64,000 nucleotides of DNA from the NCBI GenBank assembly GCA_012845835.1, contig JABAKD010000108.1, positions 722,001-786,000 of the forward strand. Direction: 5' to 3'. This document shows, in pieces, positions 1 through 10,806 of this stretch (position 1 is the stretch's first letter; each line of letters begins with the position of its first letter). Under the pieces are notes generated by a model. The model was not told the origin of the DNA. It did not search any database and worked only from the letters and a program-made list of their open reading frames with translations. The position numbers were made by a program, and so were the translations under genes. The DNA is from Undaria pinnatifida (taxonomy: Eukaryota > Sar > Phaeophyceae > Laminariales > Alariaceae).

Positions 1-3000
1 TCGAGTCCGATATCCCTCGTTCCTCGTTCCCCAGCACCACCGCCGTCTTGACCGACCAGTCTATCTCTCCGATGGGAACGGCGGATGGGGAGAGGTCGCT
101 CGCTACCACCTGGCAGCAATTGCGGTTTACGGTCAAGCCGTCGCCGGCGTGGAAGAACACAACAGAATTACGAGGGAGCCATGATGTTGGGACCAAATTC
201 AACCACCCGAATATATACTGCCAAAAGCAAGCGAGAAAAAAGCACGACACTCTACTCTACCTGCCACAGGTCTATCTGCTTCCAACTATACTGGTAAAGC
301 ACAAGGATGCATGCATCCCAAGCAAATATCCTCGCCAGGTATATTCGTGCAAAGGTGATTCAGCGCGGGCGTGTACGGCGAACCGTATTGGCTTTGGCCC
401 ACCTGATACCCGTCTTCCTTGAGTTTGGCTACGGCGTCCTCCGGGCTGTCGTGGCCATGAAGAGTTAACCACTTCTGACTGTCACGGCAACACGGTGTAA
501 AAAGATACTTAGTATAATCGTACAGGTGCGAAAATCTTGTGATAGCAGGGTGAAAGGTTGGAAAGAAACGATGACGTTCATGAGGATTATGACGATTCAA
601 TGTTTTACGCTCACGGAAAGACTCAGAACGCAGTTTGGGATGGTCGCGGTTGTACATGGTGCTTGGCGGTGCGGAAATCCTATCTATACCCTTCATGATA
701 GGAGGCGCCCGGATATAAAGTCAGTGAACACCGCAAAATCCCCTGGCAGTGCCCCCACAACAGACTCATTGCGGAATTTTCTCTGGGAACTACTGTGCTT
801 GCGCTTCCCCAAACTATACAATACCACCGCCAACCCTCCAAAGAACGTCAGTGTGGGTAGATACACTCTTCGTCGTTCATCACGGGAGAGGTTACAAGCC
901 AGCGTCTACCGCTGCCACCTTCGAAGGCAAACATGCCCGTCAACTCTACAAAAACGCAGACCTCGGCGGCATGTGCACAAATAAACACAACGCCCCTTAC
1001 TACCCACTACAGCAAAACGCCTTGTCAGGACCGGAACGCCGACAAGTTATGACGCCCATATGGGCGCAAATGTAAAGACCGTTTGGTATTCATATTTCTA
1101 CTCCCAACGGTCCTTACGTATATCTACGCCCAGAGTGGAACTTGTTTTTGTGTGTCAGTTTCTGCTCCAGGAACCCGTGCGCGTCATCCCCTTTTGAAGT
1201 TCGGAGGAAAACGATGGGGAAAAAAACTCGAGCGATTACAGCGATTACAGCATCACAGCATTGAAGCGATTACAGCACCAAACACACAAAATCATAGCAT
1301 TGAAGCGATTACAGCACCAACCACACGAAACAGCCAGGACCGTTGGGGTGGGGAGGGTGGGGAGGGTGGGGGGGGTTGTCCGAAGTGCAATGGAAGGCCT
1401 TACACCTTACAGGACCTGTGCGGCACGCGTGTAGCATGCTGACACCATTGATAATGGTCATACTATTCATAGTTAATAGTACCGCAGCACGCTCTTCTTC
1501 TCTTTTTACAGTAGGTTCTAAATAATATCGATAACATCGATCATATCGATAATATCGATACTATCGATAATACCGTTGTTTGTGTGGTCGCTGTGTATGG
1601 GCCCCAAAAAAGTGAAACTGAATCACCTGCCCATAGCGGTGCACATGGTCTGAAGCCTAGCCTTCTTGGAGTACGTGGCGGGGTCGGACACGATATGCGC
1701 GTTTTGTATGCCGAATGAGTCCAGAGTTCGGAGACACGCCCAGACCTGCCGATATCATCGCAACAAAAGCAGCAAGATATAATAAGAAGTATGGCATCAG
1801 CGTGCATCATACCAGGAGGTGTATCAATAGTCGTGCCTGAAATCGAAGCGGCATATTCTCTTTGTTAAACAGTGCAGTACTGTACCGTAAACAACATACA
1901 TGGGAGTACAAAGAAGCTCGATGGATTTCTCGATGGGGATGTGGAAACAAGACGGTTAAGTCTATGCATCGCATGTTCCTCCCCTCTTGTGCTACACACT
2001 ACACACGTACGCTCGTTGGACACCAACCAGCAGTGTACCAGATACATCACAGCAGCACTGGCACGAGCCACTCGTACGCACCGAATACAGGTAATTACGA
2101 GTATAATGAATGGTATTTGTGCCGACCGAAGGGAAGCCGGAATCTGCTCCAAGTAGAATCAAATTATTTCTGGCTCGTCGACTATCAACAGGCCCGAACT
2201 CACACAAAAACTGAGCATCGCTCATGGTTGAGCGTTGCCGTCCATTGAATGGGGAAAGGCGGGGCGACTGGCGAATCCATCAATGAAATCGATTGTTATA
2301 CGGAGGTGCGTCGCGCTCAATAAAAGTGCTACGTAACGCACTGCTATACCTGGTACCTGGTACGAGCGTACTGAACGAATAGTCCATTACCAGAGCGCTA
2401 TCTATCAATAGAGTGGTTAACTACCAGCAAGTATGCACCTGGCACGTAGCTTGAACAATTACGTACCCTGGTATGAATAAAGCAGCAGGTGTACGGCACA
2501 CCGGCCGCAGCCTGTGCGTGTGAGACGCCGCACGCTGCGAGGGGATGTGCAATGCAACCTGTAGACAACTGTTATATACTTCGTACAAGGTTGCCCTGCG
2601 GGATGTCGTTAGCTCGAAATACCGAGCGTGTTGCCAGCGAAAAAGGGAAGCGGTGGAACACAGGCGTTCCTCATGTATGAACATGAATATGAGCGATACC
2701 AGGCACGATAACATAAACGCTGTTCGACACCTGCTGAAAACATTCAAGTAGTCACCGCAAGTAACCAGGCAAGCAATAACGACTACAAGTAGCCCGAACG
2801 AGTCATATAGCCTAGCACAGATGCGTGGAGGAGAGAGGCTTACATTGTTGGGGTTGGCGGGGTTCTCGAATACGACGGTGGCGCTACCAGTGCGCTGGTC
2901 CAGCACCTCTTGCATCCTTTCCAATCTGTCCTCTGTTAAGTATTCTTTCAGGAGGTCGATGGCACGATCCAGGTCTTCGGCGGTTTGTCCAGCCAGCTCC

Positions 3001-3959
3001 CCCCCGACGCCGATCATCTTCGATACGCTAGCAGGAGCGGCTGCCCTCGCAGCTTCTTCCGCCATGTTCTCCGCGTGTGTTCTCGTCTGGGGATTGAATG
3101 TACGGTATCGGAATATTTTTATGGTCTTATGGATGTGTCGATTGCGTCGAGCAGTTCAAACCAGGGTGCATGCTTAACGGTTATTACGATCGATAAATGG
3201 CACATACATCTTCCGCCATGTTCTCCGCGTTCTTGTCCACTGGGATTGGATGTGTCCATTTCCACAATTCAAATCAGGGTTCATGTGTACCAGCGATAAA
3301 ATACAGACCCAGCAAGCTGAGCAGCACCGGTCTCCTGCAAGGCAGCTTTGCGGTTACTTACCATGCTGCAGATGTCATGGCGTAGATATATATTTACGCG
3401 CTACGTACTGAAGGTGTTGCGAATAGGCTTCTGTCGGCGCACAGCGCAAGCTGTCGTACGCAGATTGCCTTGATCATGATGGGGCACCTCTCTTACGTGG
3501 TGGTACCTCACCCTGGTATCACCTGGTACCTTGGTATACGGTATGCTATCACAGCCATTCCTCACTGGATCGAGTCACGGTGGCGAGGCGGCTAAGCTAC
3601 CGCATAATAGTGACCTATCTTAGGTACTGCTAGACCAGGCTTACCTTCCAAGATCCGAACTCCCACGTATCCCACTCGTCTTCGTCGGGGTTCTCATCCT
3701 TCTGGCCTACAATGGCATTGGTGCTGCGTGGGCCGGTGGAGCGAGAACGCTTGTACAGACGCTGCTGTGCGTTGCGAACGTTTTGGGCAAACGGGCTGCC
3801 TACCCTAGGCGATAGGTAGCAGCGAGCGAAGCCTAGAGTCGAGAGAACCATCAGTAGGCGTTCACCCCTCCACACAAGCATCGTGTTGCTAGCAGCAGGT
3901 TGCAAGGTGCAGCGTTGAAGTATTTCGCAAGCCTGGCCGAGCATTTTTTTAGCTAGCAT
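1..3959 (-). CDS. SpoU/TrmH-family RNA 2'-O-ribose methyltransferase, 5' part (gene cut by window edge)
   Basis: Five exons are read on the minus strand: 3959-3645, 3086-2844, 1745-1627, 478-403 and 109-1 (continuing off the window). All borders are GT-AG and all phases join. The family transfers methyl from S-adenosylmethionine to a ribose 2'-OH of tRNA or rRNA with a knotted SPOUT fold. Exon 2 ends and exon 3 begins within motif 1 (NPNNVWACLRTLDSFGI), matching the TrmH N-terminal catalytic segment; exon 5 carries motif 2 (VVLGNEERGIS). Motif 3 lies beyond the window. Residues 1 to about 55 are basic and hydrophobic and could be an organelle leader, but the start is uncertain: ATG 3959 is used because it is the first in the open frame, yet the exon could also begin at an acceptor near 3806-3796. 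Substrate cannot be told from sequence. The gene is head-to-head with the armadillo gene. Confidence 0.8.
110..2843. other. Introns 2-4 of the methyltransferase gene (2843-1746, 1626-479, 402-110)
   Basis: These introns hold no convincing coding sequence. Intron 3 (479-1626) contains a roughly 50-bp unit repeated two to three times at about 1220-1330 (core GCGATTACAGCACCA), a G-rich tract at 1345-1375, and an ATCGAT-type repeat at about 1527-1575. Intron 2 (1746-2843) contains two overlapping TACCTGGTA palindromes at 2347-2362. Confidence 0.6.
3040..3300. repeat. Partial tandem duplication covering the 5' edge of methyltransferase exon 2
   Basis: The stretch around 3055-3090, which holds the exon 2 acceptor and first codons, recurs at about 3208-3245 (shared CTTCCGCCATGTTCTCCGCG). 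Weaker similarity extends through 3130-3180 versus 3250-3290. The second copy lies inside intron 1 and is shifted by one base relative to the exon reading frame, so it is unlikely to be used as an alternative exon. Confidence 0.6.
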
Positions 3960-4461
3960 TTCCGCCGCCTTTTTCAGCCAGCAGGCGAGGGAGTTCGATC
4001 ATGACGGGTGGCATGTACGTACAAAGTGCAAGTGAAACCACCACTTCCAAAACTTCACTGATCCAAGAGCTCGCTGCAATCTTTACGGCAATCCTACCTG
4101 TTCGTGCGAACTAGCTGATGTGCTGATGTGTAATACTATCTGCAGCCAAATGCTGCGAGCCACCAGACCAGTATCTACTCGCATCTACAGTATTAGTTGA
4201 TATCTGTGCATAAAAACAAGAAGACCAACGACGAGTTCGTGAGTTCGAGTACTTCTGTGTACATACATGGTGATGGATGGTCGCTGTTCGTTGTCGTCGA
4301 ACGCTCCTGGATCGTGATACAACATACGTACCTGCACACGGATACACCGCACGGATACACGTACGAAATTATCAATATTGGTGCGAAATATTGCTTGAGC
4401 GAGTGGACAGAGCCAGCTGTGGAAATCACTTGGGCTTCTTGGGAGGAGTTGCAGGGGTGCA
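3960..4461. promoter_or_regulatory. Divergent intergenic region between the methyltransferase and armadillo genes
   Basis: 502 bp separate the two proposed start codons, which point away from each other. The region should hold both promoters and 5' UTRs. No clear TATA box or other named element is visible to me. Assignment is by position only. Confidence 0.5.
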
Positions 4462-5209
4462 ATGGGGATCGGCGAATCAAAGGAAGAAAAAGTGAACGAC
4501 GACGTCGTGCTTGTGGAGGACGGTAAGCTCCACACGAGCCATCATGCAATACTAGAGCACAGTAGTTGTAGTGCAATCCGACGACGTCGCATCTTGTACC
4601 CAGATGAACTAGTGTACTGCTGTAAGTATTGATTTAGACTCATTCGCAAAGTACGATTCGAGTATGCAGATCGCTAGCGCCGAAAGTGTTATGTTGCAGA
4701 TCTCGTATTATTTTATGAAAAAAGCCTACGACTAGACTAGACTAGTCTACTGTAATTGGTACATACAGTAAATGTGACAGCAGCAGCCGATCTGCGACGT
4801 TGCGACGTACCTGGTACAGTATAGTCAACTAACTGAAGGTGGTACTACCGATTGCTACCGATTGCCCTCACTAAAAACACGGCCACTAGACTAGACCTCC
4901 GGTGGGGATACGAAAGCCAGAACCGTGGGAAAAAATGGACGTCCGAGTGCGGTCACGTCGTCAGACGAATTAACCAGGGTATCACACACCTTTGTGTGAC
5001 CACGGACTCCAGATTTTTGACAAGAAGAGTTAATGCGAGAACAACAACAACAGCAACAACAACAACTTGTACTCCCTTTCCCCTTGTTACACGACGCTCC
5101 TCCCCAGACGCATAGAAGTGCATGAAAAATGCAATGTAGGCTTGCACCACGATCGACCCGGTCCATGCATAATAACATCAGCAGTGTTGTTGTTGTTGTT
5201 GTTGTTGTT

Positions 5210-5248
<39 letters not shown>

Positions 5249-8200
5249 GCTGTTGTTGTTGTTGTTGTTGCTGTTGTTGTTTCAAGTCCGTGGTCACAGG
5301 ACAGGCTCCAGTCACTCTGGAGCTGAGGAATACACTAGGGAAAACCACAAACAACCCAAGAGTGTGAAGAGTGCTCGCTCCGAGGGAATACGCGTTTGTA
5401 TTATCGCTCGCTATTATCGCTAGCGTTGGGCTGCGAAAGCAACTGAGTTAAATCGACACACGACGCGTATGAAAATACTCGGAAGTGTGGTGAGCTAAAG
5501 CTTTATTTTTCCCCATCCGCCGGAGGATTAAAAAAAAAAAAAAAAAAAAAAAAAATCGCTCGCTGTGTAGACAGAATGTAGATCGTAGCAGTAGCAGCTG
5601 CGGATAAGGTGATATCGGGCAGCAAACAAGGCAAAAGGTTGTACCTGGTACCTGACTAGCTCATCCGCTATGCACACTGACAACATTCGCCCCCCACACA
5701 AATGCACACGTGTATGTTGTATAATACGCAGACGACTCGCTGAGCGATGCTCTACGGACAAACTTGACGAGGCTTATCGCCTACGCCAAGAGCGCTGATC
5801 CTGACCTTCAAAGGCAGGTGGCGGAGAAACTGGCCAACGAAGCAGTCAAACGTGAGAACGTAAGATCGTAAGCAAACCCATGCATGGAGCATGCAACTTC
5901 GTTGGGACGGCTCTAGACTATACATGTATCGGTGCACTGACAGCAGCAGTAGCAATGGTACGGTATGCGAATAATCTTGTTTCTGGCTCCAGGCCGGAAT
6001 CCTTAATCAAGGGAGGGTCTTTCATACACGAATTTGAGCACAAAAGAGGCCGTGTTCTTACGTTCGTTCGTCTAAAACCATATTTTTAGATAAATAGCTA
6101 CCAGGTATTAATAACGTGACATTCTTAACTGCCAAATTATTAAGTGCTGTTTTGTGCTGTTTTGTGCTCATTTTTGTACACCTGGTATCAGAGTGGTTGG
6201 TTCTGAGTATCGTGTCATTGTGCCTGTTAGCTATGCCTGTATAGCTACCAGGTATTAATAACGTGACATTCTTAACTGCCAAATTATTAAGTGCTGTTTT
6301 GTGCTGTTTTGCGCTGTTGTTTGTACACCTGGTATCAGAGCGTGGTTGGTTCTGAGTATCGTGTCCTTGTGCCTGATTCTTGTGTCTGTTAAAAGTCTAC
6401 TATCGGTATAGACTATAGCTCCGGTCGTTTGCACTCACTCGATGCACTTCCTGGTAAGGTAAGTGTAAGTCCTAACGGTACGGCCACGGCTCCGCCCGAG
6501 GCACAAGATCTGCATTGCCCATTGCGGTAAATAATAGGGTATAGAGCATACTACTCGTCGTATTAAAAATGTGCTGCGGTGTACCACTCTGAGATTAAGA
6601 ACGAGGCATGGAGTATAGACTACACATTAAGCTCCAAACAGTCCTTACATTCCGTAGTCACTGAGTGGTACCAGGTAGCAATTAAGTTAATGTTGGTTGT
6701 CCTCATGAACATGGCGGTTATGATCCATCTTATATCATGGACTTCCATACGTTGGTAAGGGATCCATGTATAAGGTGTAAGGGGACTGTTTGGCCGGATG
6801 TTTCCCGGCATGATTTCTCATGATGAGCTGTCACTCGTAGTTTTGCTCCATATGAGACCGAGTCAGGCTCGACGGCTGGATAATATAAGAAAGAGTTATG
6901 TGTCACCGTCTTGAGTCATCATCACGCCTTCCCGCGCCAGCTACGTGTACACCTTTAGACTAGAGATATATCAACACAGTACTAGTGAAAGAGCCGGTTG
7001 ATTTCTATTGGTAAGCGCAGCCAAGGCCAGCCTACAGAGGTGGGAAAGAGCCATGTCAGGTCCGGGGGATTCTGGCATTACTGCTGTAGATCAGACTATA
7101 TAAGAGAGGACGTAAAGCTGCTGAAGATGATCCAGATAACGCTGCAGAAGCGCGTGAGAGAGGTCGGACTCGCTGAGGCAGCCCTGCGAGCGTCATATGC
7201 TAAAGAGGTGTATGGCCTGACTACGTTTTGGTCCTGGCGGGTGTCGATGATGCATGACGCGCTACGACTTCTCCGCGGGGAGCACGAGCTTCAAGCTGAT
7301 GTGATGCGGAAAATGGACGAAAGAGTGGCTTTGTTCGAGAATGAGAGAGGGCGAGAGATGAGAGAGATACATGAGATAAGAGAAGAGAGATAGAAAAGGA
7401 GAGTAAGAATATTTCGCCCCAGCAGCAACTGCGCGGTCCCAGCAAAGCCAAACATGAGCCGAAGCTGGTAGATCTGCATGGCGCTGGTGGCGACTGCGCT
7501 GGAGAGAAGCAGTTGTTGCAGAGGCAGCAGCTGCCCCAGTCGCCCCATCTGCAGGAAGAGCAGTCATCAGAGGATTGCTACGCCTCCAACGAAGAAGAAT
7601 TGCCGCTGAAACAGCCGCCATCACCGCCGCCGCCACCGCCGCCGCCACCGCCGCCGCCACGGCCACCGCCGCTACCGTCGTCATCACAGCCGCCGTCATG
7701 GTCACCGCCGCTGTCATCGCCACCGTCGCCGCCATTGCCGTCGCCGTTGCCACGGCCGCCGCTGGGACCGCTGCCACCACTGTATCTGCAAGCCCGCAGT
7801 ACAGCCAGGTCTGTGCCTGAATCTGTGGCTACTTTATTTTGTACAAGAGAAGAGGAAATGAGAGATGGCGATGTTTTCGCGGTATGTGTGGATTTTATTG
7901 TCCCGGGGTTTGGTACGACGTACATTGCGGTTTTCGAGGATAACGAGGGGGCGAAGAACCTGACACAAAACCCAGTGTGCACACATCGAACTCGAAGCAC
8001 ACCAACGTGCGACTCTCCTTCTTGCGGGAGCTTATTTTTTGGGGGAGATATTATTCGAGTTTGAGTTTTTGAGCAGTGCAACATCCCGCCGATACGAGTG
8101 CTACACATTTCGTCGTGCACGGAGGGGAGGGGATGCTTTTCGCCGTGCAGTGTGCAGTGTACGATTAAATCGAGTTTCTGCGGTTGTTTGCGTTTTCGTA

Positions 8201-10761
8201 TAATACTGCGGAGTTTGTTTTTCCTGGTTCAGCTTGTAGGCCCCGTGCTGGGTACTAGTATCTCGAGGAAGTCGGGAATAATCGGAGTTTATTTGAGTCA
8301 ATTTTCGAGAATTGCGCCGTTTTTACCGGGTCACTTTCGAGAAAAAAGTTATTGTCGTTTTCCCCTGGCAATGATTTTCTAGAGTTATCGAATTGAGGAC
8401 TGGGTTTTTTATTTTGAGTTTGTTGGGGTTCTTCTGAGTTTGATATAGATTAACTTCATTACGATATGACGATGTATTAACCCTGCGATGTCGTGCCTTC
8501 TCATGCACGAAGCAGGGGGGATGCTAGTGTGTTCGCCGTGTGTAATGAGGAGGGGGGATGTTGGTTGCCCTCGTGAACATGACGGTTATGATCCATCTTA
8601 TATCATGGAGTTCCGTACGTTGGTAAGGGATCCATGTATAAGGTGTAAGGGGACTGTTTGGCCGGATGTTTCCCGGCATGATTTGCCATGAGCTGTCTCT
8701 CGTAGTTTTGCTCCATATGAGACCGAGTCAGGCTCAACGGCTGGATAATGTGAGAAAGGGTTCTGTGTCACCGTCTTGAGTCATCATCACGCCTTCCCGC
8801 GCCAGCTACGTGTACACCTTTTGTCTAGAGATATATCAACAGTTCATGGCATGACACGGATATATAGCAAGTGCACATGTATGATAATACTCCCACCAAG
8901 GGGAAATGTAATGCTAGTATTGATATCACCTACCATTACATTACCACAGCGGTATAAAAAATACCTATTACAACAACTAACTGCACTACTACTTACAGCT
9001 GCTTATTAGTCGCAACCTAGGAATATTCAACCGTATGATACGAGTATAATAAGACTGGAGGGCAGGGTCTGTTATGTTACTAACAAGCCACCCTTTGCGA
9101 GTCTCTCTACTAGGCAGGTTCCACCTTGGTCACTCACTTGTACTAGAAAAGCTCTTGTATTACTGTAATTCCACTCACGCCACGGACGAGCTGAACGCGT
9201 GCAAACCCGCGAAGCAAAGGCATCATCCCAGTTTTCCTATGCGCACACACCTTCAAAGTCATATGAAACCTCTTTTTATATCATTTCAGTATCTAGGTAT
9301 TACGCCTTCTTAGGCTTCCAGGGCAATAATACCATAACAAGCCCCCAGTTCGCAGGTCACGCCAGCCAATCAACGATCAGCCGATGGGGGTGGAGTGTCC
9401 ACACTATGCGGGGTGGTATCGACCAGGGGGATCACAGTTTTCATTCCCGGGTTGTTGGAGTTGTAGATAGATGTATACGGAAGGATTTCTGATCCAGGGA
9501 TGGGGATTGTCCTCCGCAGGTGCGGAGGGACCTCGACATTGGCTCGAGGGGCAAATCTCGCAGCGTGCTGGTTCTATGAGCCCCAGGCGATCAGCGATCA
9601 GCCGATCGGGGTGAGGTTTCCACACCATGCGGGGTGGTATAGACCCGGGGGGTCACCGCTTTGCCCCCGGGCTGTTGGAGTTGCAAGCGTATGGAAGTAT
9701 TTCCGATCCGGGTCTATGACCCTATCCTCCCCGGGTGCGGCCGGGTGTCGACGCTGTTTCGAGGGGCAACTCTCGCCGCGCGCTGGCGCCATGAACCCCA
9801 GACAATCAGGGATCAGCCGATGCGGGTAGGGCTTCCACACCGTGCGGGGCGGTATCGATCCGGAGGATCACCGTTTTCGTTCCCGGGCTGTTGGAGTTGC
9901 ACGCATGTTTAGAGGGGTTTCTGATACGGGGATGGGGCCCTATCCTCCCGGGGTGTGGCGGGACCTTGACGTTGGCCCGAGGGGTTACTCTCGCCGCGAG
10001 CAGGATTTGTGAGCCCCAGACAAGCAGCGACAAGCTGATGGGGGTGGGGAATCCACACCGTGCGGGGCGGTATCGGTACACCGAGGATCGCCGTTTTCGC
10101 CCCCGGGTTGCTGGAGCCGTGTATGTTTGGAAGACTTCCTGATACGGGAATGTGACTCTATCCTCCCCGGACACCCATGGGTCCACGAGCCACAGCCCAT
10201 CAGCGATCGGCCAATAGGGTCGGGGTTTCGAGGGTTTCTACATCGTGCGGGGCGGTGTCGACCCGGGGGATCGCCGTTTTCATCCCCGACTGGTTGGAGT
10301 TGTAGACATGTAGATATATTCCTGAACCGGGGATGGGTCCCTATCTTCCCCGCCTGCGGTGGAACCTCAATGGCTCAATGGCTAGTATATTGCTGTTTAT
10401 CACCAACCTTCTAGAAAAGAGTCAGTGGGTCGGGCAGACATTTGATAGGCCAATCAGCGGCCAGAATCGTAATTCAAAACTGTGCTTCAGCAGCAAGGCT
10501 GACTTGATGACTGTCAGGGCTGCCTCGGGGTTGCCGGGAATGCTCAGGACGCCACGGCCACGGCTCGGTGAGGCACGAGACCCGGTGTTCTGCTGGTTGT
10601 GTCGCCCACCCTCCCTACCCATACGGCAGGACGGGTCTGACACGCTCTGAGTGGCGAGACCGTGATGACAGACAGGTAGACAGGCAGGCAGACAGGCAGG
10701 CAGACAGGTAGGCAGACAGACAGACAGACAGGCAGACAGACAGGCAGGCAGAGAGGCAGGC

Positions 10762-10806
<45 letters not shown>

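Larger units (their letters stand above)
6691..8841 (+). mobile_element. Non-autonomous LTR retrotransposon (TRIM/LARD-like)
   Basis: Two direct repeats, 6691-6976 and 8559-8841, are about 93% identical by eye. Both begin TGTTGG and end ATCAACA, giving the expected TG...CA ends. A purine tract (GAGGAGGGGGGA, 8547-8558) sits directly before the right repeat as a polypurine tract should. The five bases outside are GTTAA on the left and GTTCA on the right, consistent with a slightly decayed target-site duplication. The 1.58 kb interior has no reverse transcriptase, integrase or protease. It has two open frames of doubtful meaning: 6998-7393 (131 aa, charged, coiled-coil-like C-terminus) and 7513-8064 (183 aa, proline-rich from a CCG repeat). 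Plus orientation follows from the polypurine tract. Confidence 0.8.

Noticed and set aside
2421-3065. 214-residue minus frame as an intact protein
   Set aside because: Only the first 74 residues are methyltransferase; after AAT|GTAAGC at 2844 the frame reads into intron, and the true continuation is at 1745.
5067-5423. 118-residue frame with a long poly-Leu run and an overlapping poly-Val frame
   Set aside because: Both are translations of a (GTT)n repeat in the inverted element.
7262-8120. Ala-, Pro- and Gly-rich frames of 170-183 codons on both strands
   Set aside because: Produced by the CCG trinucleotide tract; open in many frames at once. Only noted as part of the LTR element.
9350-10380. 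Several frames of 70-126 codons and a CRISPR-like look
   Set aside because: Repeats are about 217 bp with no short repeat/spacer pattern; frames follow the periodicity of a minisatellite.
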